Shown: in pieces, positions 16,325 to 26,622 of the stretch
Numbering within the stretch: position 1 is the stretch's first letter
Layout: every line of letters begins with the position of its first letter
Assembly (NCBI GenBank): GCA_016278295.1
Contig: JADQCC010000311.1
Location: 1 to 33,363 of the forward strand
Direction of reading: 5' to 3'
Origin: Roseovarius sp.
Lineage (GTDB): Bacteria; Pseudomonadota; Alphaproteobacteria; Rhodobacterales; Rhodobacteraceae
Length of the DNA: 33,363 nucleotides
The notes under the pieces: generated by a model
What the model saw: only the letters and a program-made list of their open reading frames with translations
Told to the model about the DNA's origin: nothing
The model's database searches: none
Program-made: the position numbers and the translations under genes

Positions 16325-17932
16325 TCCGGCCTGCGCCCGGTCATTTCCCCGGCGATCTTTTCCGCGATCATGATGGTGGGGGCGTTGGTATTGCCCCCTA
16401 CAAGGCGCGGCATGATCGAGGCATCGACCACGCGCAGCCCCGAAACGCCATGCACGCGGCCCTGCGTGTCCACCACGGCCATCTCATCGCTGCCCATCGC
16501 GCAGGTTCCCGCCGGATGATAGATCGTGTCGGCGCGGGCGCGGATATCGCGCTCCAGCGCCGCATCGCTCCAGTCATGGTCGTGCAGGCGCATCTTGCGC
16601 CACGGCATGAGCGGTGGAGCGGAAAGGATCGCGTCCATCCGGCGTGCGCCGGTCATCATCAGCGACAGGTCGCGCGGGTCGCTCAGGAAGGCCGGGTCGA
16701 TCAGCGGGGCGTCGGCGGGGCGAGGAGAGGCGAGCGTCACCCGGCCCCGGCTGTGGGGCCGCAGCACGCAGATATGGCAGGAATAGCCGGGCCGGAAATG
16801 CAGGCGGCGCATGTGGTCCTCGACGATACCGATCACGAAATGTAGCTGGAGATCGGGCCGGTCGAGGCCGGGAGCCGAGCGAAAGAAAGCCCCCGCCTCG
16901 GCATAGGGTGTCGCGAAATGCCCCGCGCCGGTGCGCCGCCACCGCAGCGCCGCCTTGCCCAACTGCCACAGCCCCTTGGGGCCGAGGCTCACCACGTCGT
17001 CGCGTTTCGATGTCTCGGCGATGATGTAGTCGAGGTGATCCTGCAGGTTCTCGCCCACTCCGGGAAGGTCGCGCACCGGAGGGATGCCGAGCGCCACCAG
17101 TTCTTCTGCCGGGCCGATGCCCGAGAGCTTTAGCAGATGCGGCGACCCGAAGGACCCCGCCGAGAGGATCACCTCGCGGCGCGCGCGGATTTCATGCACC
17201 CGGCCCCGGTGGCGGTAGCGCAAACCCGTGGCGCGGCCGTCCTCGACGAGGATGCGACAGGCCAGTGCGCGGGAAATCACCGTGAGGTTGGGGCGCGTCA
17301 TCGCCGGAAAGAGATAGGCCGCCGCCGCTGAACAGCGCTCGCCGATGTTCTGTCCGTCGGCGAATTGTGTGACCTGGTAGAGGCCCGCGCCTTGCTGTTG
17401 TGGCCCGTTGAAATCCGGGTTGCGGGGGATTTGAAGATGGGCGCAGGCGTCGATGAAGGCGCTGGAAATGGCGCGTGGCGCGCTTTGGTCGCGGACCTTG
17501 AGTGGCCCGTCCCGCCCGTGCAGATCGCCGTCGCGCGTGGCGTTGCCTTCGGCGCGGGCGAAACCACGGCAGAATACTCTGCCAATCCCACCCGTCGCAG
17601 CCGAGATCCGCCCATTCGTCGTAATCGCGTGGGTGTCCGCGCGTGTAGAGCATGGCGTTGATCGCGCTCGACCCGCCCAGCGCGCGGCCCCGCGGCTGAA
17701 ACCCGCGCCGCCCGTTCAGCCCTGGCTGCGGCACGGTGTGAAAGGCCCAGTTGTTGATTCGCGGCCGACCCGAGACCATCGCCGCCACAAGCGCCGGTGC
17801 GCGCACGAAGACGTCGCGACCGCCGCCGCCGGCCTCGATCAGGCAGACGCGGGTGCCGGGTGCTTCGCTGAGGCGCGCGGCCATGACACAGCCGGCGGAG
17901 CCGCCGCCAACGATGATGTAGTCATAATCCAT
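16312..17932 (-). pseudogene. GMC-family FAD oxidoreductase (choline dehydrogenase-like), interrupted by a +1 frameshift near 17556-17558
   Basis: N-terminal frame MDYDYIIVGGGSAGCVMAARLSE...[12 protein letters not shown]; the other frame continues [42 protein letters not shown]...[48 protein letters not shown]. Removing one base restores about 539 aa. Confidence 0.85.
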
Positions 17933-17944
17933 GCGATGACGCTA

Positions 17945-17966
17945 GGCCCGCCCGTGGCGGCGGGCC
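17945..17966 (-). terminator. GC stem-loop between ABC permease and GMC gene
   Basis: GGCCCGCC-CGTGGC-GGCGGGCC, 8-bp perfect stem. Confidence 0.5.
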
Positions 17967-17981
17967 AAGCAGGACGTTGCG

Positions 17982-19199
17982 TCAGCCCGGGCTCATGCCT
18001 CGCAGCCGCTCCGACCGGCGCCGGAGCAACTCGACCGTGGTCAGCAGACAGATGGACACGGTGACGAGGATCGTTGCCGCCGCCAGGATCGTCGGGCTGA
18101 TCTGCTCGCGCAGGCCGGTGAACATCTGCCACGGCAGCGTCTGCTGCTGCGCCGAGCCAACGAAGAGCACCACCACCACCTCGTCGAACGAGGTGATGAA
18201 GGCAAAAAGCCCCCCCGAGATCACCCCCGGCAGGATGAGCGGCATCTGCACGCGAAAGAATGTGGTCACCGGGTTTGCGCCCATGTTGGCCGCGGCGCGG
18301 GTCAGGGACTTGTCGAAGCCCACCAGTGTGGCCGTCACGGTGATGATCACGAAGGGCACCCCCAGAACGGCGTGGGCGAGGATCACCTTGACATAACCCA
18401 CGAAGGACTGATTCAGCCCGAGTGTCGCTTCCAGCCAATTGCCCAGCGGCGCGTAGAAGAAGAACATCCCGGTGGCGGAGATGATCAGCGGCACGATCAT
18501 CGGCGAGATCAGGATCGCCATGATGGCCTGCCGTCCGGGCACGTGTGACTGGCTGAGGCCAATGGCCGCCAGCGTGCCGAGGCTAACCGAGATGAAGGTG
18601 GCGAAGGGCGCGATGATCAGCGAGTTCTTGAGCGGCACCATCCATTCCTCGGTACCGAGGAAGTCGCGATAATGCTTGAGCGAATAACCCTCTGCCTGGA
18701 AGTTCAGCATTTCCGGCGTGAAGGTGAAGAAGTTCTCGGCGTTGAAGCTCAGCCAGATCACCGGAATGAGCGGCGCGATCAGGAAGAAGAAAACCAGTCC
18801 GCAGATAAACAGGAAGGAATTGTGCCAAAGCGTCTGCCTGGCGGTGTAGTAGGTCGGCACGCTGGAGCGATACGCGCCGCTGCCCAGCCAGTAGGCGGCC
18901 CAGCTCAGGATTGCCCCGATCAGCAACCCTGCCACCAGTGCGCCAGGCCCCACCAGAATGAGGCCGATCAGCCCAAAGACGACGATCAGCCCGAGGCGGA
19001 CGTTGCGGCGGCTGCGCGGCAAACTATGCGCCAGAAGTGCTACTCCGGCCCCGATCGCCGCTCCGATCAGGAACCCGATCAGCGGCTGGGCAAAGACGTT
19101 GCCCACGACGAAGCCGAAACAGCCGGCGAACACGGCCATCAACGGCAGGGTGAAGCTGTTGAGCGGCGGGCGCGGGATATCGACGGTCAGGTTGGACAT
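17982..19199 (-). CDS. ABC transporter permease, PotC-like, with extended N-terminal TM region
   Basis: BPD_transp_1 EAA-loop-like region TRAAANMGANPVTTFFRVQMPLILPGVISG; about 130 aa of extra hydrophobic N-terminus. Confidence 0.9.
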   Translation of the reverse strand: MSNLTVDIPRPPLNSFTLPLMAVFAGCFGFVVGNVFAQPLIGFLIGAAIGAGVALLAHSLPRSRRNVRLGLIVVFGLIGLILVGPGALVAGLLIGAILSWAAYWLGSGAYRSSVPTYYTARQTLWHNSFLFICGLVFFFLIAPLIPVIWLSFNAENFFTFTPEMLNFQAEGYSLKHYRDFLGTEEWMVPLKNSLIIAPFATFISVSLGTLAAIGLSQSHVPGRQAIMAILISPMIVPLIISATGMFFFYAPLGNWLEATLGLNQSFVGYVKVILAHAVLGVPFVIITVTATLVGFDKSLTRAAANMGANPVTTFFRVQMPLILPGVISGGLFAFITSFDEVVVVLFVGSAQQQTLPWQMFTGLREQISPTILAAATILVTVSICLLTTVELLRRRSERLRGMSPG

Positions 19200-19202
19200 G
19201 CC

Positions 19203-20933
19203 TCAGCCTCCGAGTTTCACATTGTCGATGCCCACGATCCGATCGTAGCACCAGTAGAGCGCCAGCACCACGATCAGCAGGATGCTGCCCAGCGCCGCGG
19301 CCAGCCCCCAGTTGAGCGACGAGGAGATGTGATAGGCGATCCGGTTGGAGATGAAGACCCCGTCGGTGCCGCCCACGATCTCGGGCGTGATGTAATAGCC
19401 GATGGACAGGATGAAGACGAGGATGCTGCCCGCCCCGATCCCCGGGACGGATTGCGGGAAATAGACCCGCCAGAAGGCGGTCCAGTTGGTGGCACCCAGC
19501 GATTTCGCCGCCCGCAGATAGGTTGGCGGGATGGTTTTCATCACCGAGTAGAGCGGCAGGATCATGAATGGCAACAGGATATGTGTCATCGCAATCACCG
19601 TGCCGGTGGCGTTGTTCATCAGGATCAGGCGATTCGCGTCATCGACGAAGCCCAGCCAGACGAGGATCTCGTTGATGACCCCCTGTTGCTGCAACAGAAC
19701 CTTCCACGCCGAGGTTCTCACCAGGAGCGAGGTCCAGAACGGCAGCAGGACGAGGATCATAAGCACGTTGGCCGTGCGCAACGGCAGGTTGGCCAAGAGC
19801 CATGCCACGGGATAGCCCAAGAGGATGCAGGAGCCGGTGATGATCAGCGACATGACCATCGTGCGCTGGAACAGTGTGAGGTAGATCTGCTGCGTCTCTG
19901 GCCGCGCCTCGATCCCGTTCACGGTCTTGGTCAGATCCACAGAGTTCAGGAAATAGCCGGCGGTGACGGGCGGGCTGAAGAGCGATATGGTGCGCCACGC
20001 CTGGACGCTTTCCCAATCCTTGTCGGACGCCACGAACATCTCGCGGAAGCTGTCTTGCGGAAGCTGGTCGCGATTCTCCGCCGCAGCCTTGAGCGCGACC
20101 GCACCGGGGCCGGAATAGCCCGCGATGGCCACCACTGTCTCGGGGCTCCGCAGGTCTTGGCCCAGGGCGGCGTAGACGGCTTCCCAGGGATTTTCCTCGG
20201 CAACCGTGTCGTTTTCCTTGATCGCGGTCCAGATGGCGAAATCGGTGTAGGCTTTCGTGGTCCAGGGCAGCATCTGTGCCATGTCCGCGGAGGGGGCAAA
20301 GCCCACATCGCCGCTCATGGTCTCACCGGTCATGGCCGCGTAGAGCGCGCGCCGGTCTTCCAGCAGTGCCTTGCCGCCTTCGCCCGAAAGCATTTCGTAC
20401 CAAAACTCCGCCTTGCCGAAGGCGGGGTCGATTTCCTCGAACACGTCCTGAAAAGCTTCGCCCATGTCGTCGAAGTCGCGGCCGGTGCTGCGGAACATCG
20501 ACGACAAGCCCGGCTGCTCATAGTTCAGCCGGTTGCCGGCCTGTGTGTGTTGTTTGGCCTCGGAGGCCTTGAAGAGATCGAAATACAGAGGGACGAAAAC
20601 CTCGTCGCCCGGCGGCTCGGTGCCCTGCTCATCCCAGGCCTGCAGGGCCTGCACCGCCTCGGGCATCGTGTTCTGCACGATGTCGTTTTCGACCGAACGA
20701 AAGAGCATCGACAGGATCGGCACGATGAAGGTGACGACGACAAAAACAAGCAGCGGCGCGATCAGCAACAGCGCGCGCATCTTCTCTCGGCGAAGCGTGC
20801 GCCTGAGCGTCTGCTTCAGAGGGCGCCCGTCGGCGGCCATGACCGGGCCGTTCTCTGCCTTTGCGGCCTGCGTGTCATTATCGCCCGGCACCGGCTCGCC
20901 TGCGCCTGTCGTGGCGTCTGTCACATTGCTCAT
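19203..20933 (-). CDS. ABC transporter permease, PotB-like, with large insert after TM1
   Basis: EAA loop YLRAAKSLGATNWTAFWRVYFPQSVPGIGAGSILVF; about 260 aa hydrophilic insert after MRALLLIAPLLVFVVVTFIVPILSMLFRSV. Confidence 0.9.
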   Translation of the reverse strand: MSNVTDATTGAGEPVPGDNDTQAAKAENGPVMAADGRPLKQTLRRTLRREKMRALLLIAPLLVFVVVTFIVPILSMLFRSVENDIVQNTMPEAVQALQAWDEQGTEPPGDEVFVPLYFDLFKASEAKQHTQAGNRLNYEQPGLSSMFRSTGRDFDDMGEAFQDVFEEIDPAFGKAEFWYEMLSGEGGKALLEDRRALYAAMTGETMSGDVGFAPSADMAQMLPWTTKAYTDFAIWTAIKENDTVAEENPWEAVYAALGQDLRSPETVVAIAGYSGPGAVALKAAAENRDQLPQDSFREMFVASDKDWESVQAWRTISLFSPPVTAGYFLNSVDLTKTVNGIEARPETQQIYLTLFQRTMVMSLIITGSCILLGYPVAWLLANLPLRTANVLMILVLLPFWTSLLVRTSAWKVLLQQQGVINEILVWLGFVDDANRLILMNNATGTVIAMTHILLPFMILPLYSVMKTIPPTYLRAAKSLGATNWTAFWRVYFPQSVPGIGAGSILVFILSIGYYITPEIVGGTDGVFISNRIAYHISSSLNWGLAAALGSILLIVVLALYWCYDRIVGIDNVKLGG

Positions 20934-20986
20934 GTCGTCCCCGTCGGTTTCTTTTGATTCTTCAATGGGTCAAACCAATGAAAGGA

Positions 20987-21013
20987 CGGAAGGGGCCGCG
21001 AAGGCCCCTTCCG
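20987..21013 (-). terminator. 11-bp stem-loop between SBP and permease genes
   Basis: CGGAAGGGGCC-GCGAA-GGCCCCTTCCG, perfect stem, no U-tract. Confidence 0.6.
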
Positions 21014-21025
21014 AAAAATTTGCCC

Positions 21026-22141
21026 TTACTGGGCCAACCACGCCTGGAACTTGGCGTCGATGTCGTCGCGGTAATCGGCCCAGAACTCGTAGTTGTAGAG
21101 GAACGTGTTCTTGGCGTTGTTCGGATCGGTCGGCATGTGGGGTGCCATGTCGATGCCGAGATCGGCATGCTTGCCGACCAGCGGAGCCGAGGATTCACGC
21201 GCCGGGCCATAGCTGATATACTTGGCCTGATCCGCCAGACGCTGCGTGTCGGTGGCGAAGTTCAGGAAGTCCATCACGCGAGCGAGGCGATCCTTCGGCA
21301 GGCCGGCCGGAACGATCCAGCCGTCGAGGTCGAACACCTGCGCGTCCCACATCATCGCGATCGGCTGATCCTGCTCCACGATAGCCGAGAACAGGCGACC
21401 GTTATAGGTCGAGCCCATGAACACCTCGCCATCGGCCAGAAGCTGCGGCGTGTCGGCACCGGCCGACCACCAGATCACGTCGTCCTTGATCTCGTCCAGC
21501 TTGTCGAGCGCGCGCTGCTGGCCCTCGTCGGTGGCCAGCACGTCATAGACCTTGTCCTTGGCCACGCCGTCGCAGAGCAGGGCCCATTCCATGTTGTTGA
21601 TCGGGCGCTTCTCGAGGCTGCGCTTGCCGGGATAGGTCTCGGTATCCCAGACGTCGCAGATATCGTTCGGTGCCTCGGCACCCTCGGGCACCATGTCGGT
21701 GCGATAGCCGAAGGTGGTGGAATAGACGATCTGCGGGATGAAACAGTCGCTGACGATCAGATCGCCGAAATCGTCGCTGGCCTTGGTGCCGTCGGGGGCA
21801 GCGGCGAGAGCCTCGTCATGATCGATCTCCATCGCCAGCCCCTCGTCGCACAGGCGCATCGCGTCAGAGGCCACCACGTCCACGAGATCCCAGGTGATGT
21901 TGCCGGCCTCGTTCATGGCCCGCAGCTTGGCCACCGCCTCGTTGGAGCTTTCGTCCCAGACGATGGAGACCTCCGGGTTGTTCTCCATGTAGGGTTCGGC
22001 ATAGGCTTTTTGCTGGCTGGCCTGATAGGCGCCGCCCCAGGAGACAAGCGTCATGTCGTTGGCCATGTCCTGTGCGTGGGCGGCAACCCCTGCCGCGACG
22101 GTTAGCGCGGTCGAGGTCAGAAGCGTCGTTGTGAGTTTCAT
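21026..22141 (-). CDS. Periplasmic substrate-binding protein, PotD/PotF-like
   Basis: Signal peptide MKLTTTLLTSTALTVAAGVAAHAQ; TLVSWGGAYQASQQKAYAEPYMENNP. Confidence 0.9.
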   Translation of the reverse strand: MKLTTTLLTSTALTVAAGVAAHAQDMANDMTLVSWGGAYQASQQKAYAEPYMENNPEVSIVWDESSNEAVAKLRAMNEAGNITWDLVDVVASDAMRLCDEGLAMEIDHDEALAAAPDGTKASDDFGDLIVSDCFIPQIVYSTTFGYRTDMVPEGAEAPNDICDVWDTETYPGKRSLEKRPINNMEWALLCDGVAKDKVYDVLATDEGQQRALDKLDEIKDDVIWWSAGADTPQLLADGEVFMGSTYNGRLFSAIVEQDQPIAMMWDAQVFDLDGWIVPAGLPKDRLARVMDFLNFATDTQRLADQAKYISYGPARESSAPLVGKHADLGIDMAPHMPTDPNNAKNTFLYNYEFWADYRDDIDAKFQAWLAQ

Positions 22142-22253
22142 GTTATACTCCCAAGTAAGTCCCGTTTCACTTGTCGGGCTCCGTGCTACGGGTTGAACAG
22201 CGGAACCTCTGGGGTCACGCGCCCGCCTATGACGAGCGCGAACACGTTGCGAC

Positions 22254-23357
<1,104 letters not shown>

Positions 23358-23528
23358 TTGCGGCTCCCTGTGTTTATTTCGCTGCGGTGTTCCCCGCGTT
23401 GGATGCAGTCTAAACCGACAAACGCCTTCTGTTGCAAGCTTGAAGCGGCGGTTTTTTGAGAATTTGCGCTGTGACAGGCCAAACCGACTGCGTACTGAGC
23501 GATTCCGGGCGATTGTCCTGCGATCTTT

Positions 23529-23555
23529 GGTGCGGCCCCATGCTGGGGCCGCACC
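23529..23555 (-). terminator. 11-bp stem-loop downstream of the aminotransferase gene
   Basis: GGTGCGGCCCC-ATGCT-GGGGCCGCACC, perfect stem. Confidence 0.65.
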
Positions 23556-23588
23556 GATTGCCCTGAAGTTCGGGCCTTGCCACGGGAC

Positions 23589-24959
23589 TCAGCCCAGTAC
23601 CGCCTGCACCGCGCGCAGGGTTTTCGCCACCACCTCGTCGGCCTCTTCGCGCGTCAGGCAGAACGGCGGGGCGAATCCGAGGATGTCCCCCTGCGGCATG
23701 GCGCGTCCGATGACATGGTCGGCAACGAGCGTCGAGGCGACCTGCGGACCGATCTTGTCGGCGGGATCGAAGAAGGTGCGGCTGCCCTTGTCCTTCACGA
23801 ACTCGACGGCACACAGCATCCCCTCGCCGCGTACCTCGCCCACGTTCGGATGATCGCCGAGCGCCTCGGTCATGGTCCTGTTGAGATAGCCACCCACCTC
23901 GCGGTTGTTCGCGATGAGATCGAGCTCATCGAGCAGCTTGAGATTAGCCACCCCCGCTGCCGCGCCGATGGGGTGCGCCGAGTAGGTCCAGCCGTGGCCG
24001 ATCGGGCCGTTCTCGTCGGTGCCCTGCTCAAGCACCTTCCACATCTTGTCGCTGACGATGCTGCCCGAAAGCGGCGCGTAGGCCGAGGTCAGCCCCTTGG
24101 CGATGGTGATCAGGTCAGGCTTGAGCCCGTAATGCTCGGAGCCGAACATCGTGCCCAGGCGACCGAAGCCGGTCACGACCTCATCGGCGATGAGCAGGAT
24201 ATCGTGCTTGTCGAGGATCGGCTGGATCGCCTCCCAGTAGCCCGCGGGCGGCGGCACGATACCGCCGGTGCCGAGCACCGGCTCGCCGATGAACGCGGCG
24301 ATGGTATCCGCCCCTTCCCGGTCGATCAGCGCCTCAAGCTCGGACGCGCAATGGGCGACGAACTGTTCCTCGCTCATGCGCACGTCGTCGCGGCGATAGT
24401 AATAGGGGGCCTCGGTGTGGATCACCTGGGCCAGCGGCAGGTCGAATTTCTTGTGGAACAGGTGCAGACCCGTCAGCGAGCCGGTCATCAGGCCGGAACC
24501 GTGATAGCCGCGCCAGCGCGAGATGATCTTCTTCTTCTCGGGGCGGCCGAGGATGTTGTTGTAATACCAGACCAGCTTGATGTTGGTCTCGTTGGCATCC
24601 GACCCCGAGAGGCCGAAATAGACCTTGGACATGTGATCCGGCGCGCGGTCGAGGATCATCTTGGCCAGCGTGATCGACGCTTCGGTGCCGTGGCCCACAT
24701 AGGCGTGGTAATAGGCCAGTTCCTTGGCCTGTTCGGCGATCGCATCGGCGATGTCCTGACGGCCATAGCCCACGTTGACACAGTAGAGCCCGGCAAAGGC
24801 GTCAAGCAGCTTGTTGCCGTCGCGATCCTCGATATGGCAGCCCTGACCGCCGGTGATCACCCGGTTCGGTGCCTCGCCGCGCGCGAATTGCGCGAGATGC
24901 GTCGAGGGGTGGAAGAAGTTCTCGCGATCCCATTGATCGAGTTGGTCGTTACGCAGCAT
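23589..24959 (-). CDS. Class III PLP aminotransferase (DoeD/Atf- or SpuC-like)
   Basis: DILLIADEVVTGFGRLGTMFGSEHYGLKPDLITIAKGLTSAY class III signature with PLP Lys. Confidence 0.92.
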   Translation of the reverse strand: MLRNDQLDQWDRENFFHPSTHLAQFARGEAPNRVITGGQGCHIEDRDGNKLLDAFAGLYCVNVGYGRQDIADAIAEQAKELAYYHAYVGHGTEASITLAKMILDRAPDHMSKVYFGLSGSDANETNIKLVWYYNNILGRPEKKKIISRWRGYHGSGLMTGSLTGLHLFHKKFDLPLAQVIHTEAPYYYRRDDVRMSEEQFVAHCASELEALIDREGADTIAAFIGEPVLGTGGIVPPPAGYWEAIQPILDKHDILLIADEVVTGFGRLGTMFGSEHYGLKPDLITIAKGLTSAYAPLSGSIVSDKMWKVLEQGTDENGPIGHGWTYSAHPIGAAAGVANLKLLDELDLIANNREVGGYLNRTMTEALGDHPNVGEVRGEGMLCAVEFVKDKGSRTFFDPADKIGPQVASTLVADHVIGRAMPQGDILGFAPPFCLTREEADEVVAKTLRAVQAVLG

Positions 24960-24987
24960 CGTCTTTCCTTTCGCTTGTTCTGGGGCA

Positions 24988-25033
24988 CCGGAATTTTCAA
25001 AAAATTCCGGGCCGAAATCTTTTCAAGATTTCG
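24988..25033 (-). repeat. Tandem perfect hairpins in the ssd-atf intergenic region
   Basis: CCGGAATTTT-CAA-AAAATTCCGG (24988-25010) and CGAAATCTT-TTC-AAGATTTCG (25013-25033). Confidence 0.75.
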
Positions 25034-25038
25034 TCTGC

Positions 25039-26514
25039 TCACGCCCAATCGCGGCAGACGTATTTGATCTCCATGAATTCCTCCATGCCGCGCCGCGCGC
25101 CTTCGCGGCCCAGGCCCGATTGCTTGACCCCGCCAAACGGGATCGGTGCGCCGGTGACCTTGGTGCGATTGACGGCCACCATGCCGAACTGTAGCGCCCG
25201 GGTCATTCGGTAGATGCGGCGCGGGTCGTGGCTGTGCAGATAGGCGATGAGGCCGAACTCGGTCGCATTGGCGCGGCGCACTACCTCTTCCTCGGTGTCG
25301 AACGGCGTGATCGCCGCCACCGGGCCGAACGTCTCGTCGCACATGATCGCCGCCGTATCCGGCACATCGGTGAGCACCGTGGGCTGGTAGAACAGCGGCC
25401 CGAGATCGTCGCGTTTGCCGCCGCAGGCCAGTTTCGCGCCGTGCTTGAGCGCGTCGGCGACGTGTTCTTCCTGCTTCTGCACCGCCTTCTCGTTCATCAG
25501 CGGGCCGATATCGGGATCGTCCATGCCGCGCCCGAGCGTGAGTGTCTGTGTCGCGTCGGTAAAGCGTCGGCAGAACTCGTCGTAGATCGCGCGCTCCACG
25601 TAGATGCGGTTTGCTCCCAGGCAGTCTTGCCCCGAGGTGGCGAATTTCGCCTTGATCGATTCCGCGACCGCGGTTTCCAGATCGGCATTCTTGAACACGA
25701 TCACCGGGGCGTGGCCGCCCAGTTCCATGACCAGTTTCTTCACGGTCCCTGCGCATTGGCGATAGAGCAACTGCCCGATACTGGTCGAGCCGGTGAAGCT
25801 GAGCGCGCGCACGCGCGTGTCTTCGGTCCAGGGTTCCACCACGGTTGCCGCACGGCCCGTGACCACGTTGAACACCCCCGCCGGGATGCCCGCGCGCTCG
25901 GCCAGTTCGGCGAGGGCGAGCGCCGAATAGGGGGTCTCGCCAGAGGGATGCGCCACCACCGTGCAGCCCGCTGCCATCGCCGCCGCCGCCTTGCGCGTCA
26001 ACATCGCGGCGGGGAAGTTCCACGGGGTGATCAGGGCGACGACGCCCACCGGCTCCAGCCACAATTCCACCTCGGCATCGGGCAGGTGGCTGGTGACGCC
26101 CTCGATGTTCGGGCGCTTCGATTCCTCGGCGTAGTATTCGACGAAGCTCGCCGCATAGTCGATCTCGCCGCGCGCTTCGCTGAGGGGTTTGCCCTGTTCC
26201 AGCACCATGATCCGCGCCAGATCCTCGTGGTGTTCGATCATCAGGTCGAACCACCGGCGCAGGATGGCCGAGCGATCCTGCGGCAGGGTCATTGCCCAAC
26301 CGTCAAAGGCAGCCTGTGCGGCGTCCACCGCCGCGCGCGCCTGATCGGCGCTGAGGCTCGCCACGTCACCGAGCGCCGCGCCATCGGCGGGGCTGCGGAC
26401 GGCGATGGTGGCATTGTCCTCGCCCGTCACCCATTTGCCGTTCACGTAGGCAAAGTTGCGGATAAGGCGCGTGTCGGTGATCCCGTTACGGGTCCAGATC
26501 GCTGAATCGGACAT
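25039..26514 (-). CDS. NAD(P)-dependent succinate-semialdehyde dehydrogenase-family aldehyde dehydrogenase (Ssd/DoeC-like)
   Basis: ITPWNFPAAMLTRKAAAAMAAGCTVV, MELGGHAPVIVF, KFATSGQDCLGANRIYV catalytic Cys. Confidence 0.93.
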   Translation of the reverse strand: MSDSAIWTRNGITDTRLIRNFAYVNGKWVTGEDNATIAVRSPADGAALGDVASLSADQARAAVDAAQAAFDGWAMTLPQDRSAILRRWFDLMIEHHEDLARIMVLEQGKPLSEARGEIDYAASFVEYYAEESKRPNIEGVTSHLPDAEVELWLEPVGVVALITPWNFPAAMLTRKAAAAMAAGCTVVAHPSGETPYSALALAELAERAGIPAGVFNVVTGRAATVVEPWTEDTRVRALSFTGSTSIGQLLYRQCAGTVKKLVMELGGHAPVIVFKNADLETAVAESIKAKFATSGQDCLGANRIYVERAIYDEFCRRFTDATQTLTLGRGMDDPDIGPLMNEKAVQKQEEHVADALKHGAKLACGGKRDDLGPLFYQPTVLTDVPDTAAIMCDETFGPVAAITPFDTEEEVVRRANATEFGLIAYLHSHDPRRIYRMTRALQFGMVAVNRTKVTGAPIPFGGVKQSGLGREGARRGMEEFMEIKYVCRDWA

Positions 26515-26622
26515 TTGGCCCTCCTTTCGCGCAGAAAGATATGCTGTTTGCGCAGAGGGTGGGGCTGATTGCTTTCCAGCTTGCAGATTTTTCTTCGGAA
26601 TGACCGTATAAAAACAGACGAC

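Noticed and set aside
17192-17301. Programmed frameshifting as explanation for the GMC overlap
   Set aside because: No slippery heptamer or downstream pseudoknot evident at the shift site; a simple indel is more economical.
17298-17615. 105-aa minus ORF in the GMC gene
   Set aside because: Third frame inside the GMC coding region; not the frame that restores the conserved sequence.
18672-20957. 761-aa plus-strand ORF
   Set aside because: Antisense to two well-supported ABC permeases; His/Arg/Gln-rich low-complexity translation typical of the wrong frame in high-GC DNA.
23577-25067. 496-aa plus-strand ORF antisense to the aminotransferase
   Set aside because: No recognisable motifs; an effect of high-GC codon bias opposite a clear class III aminotransferase.
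25228-26505. 425-aa plus-strand ORF antisense to the aldehyde dehydrogenase
   Set aside because: No domain signature; opposite strand carries full ALDH motifs.
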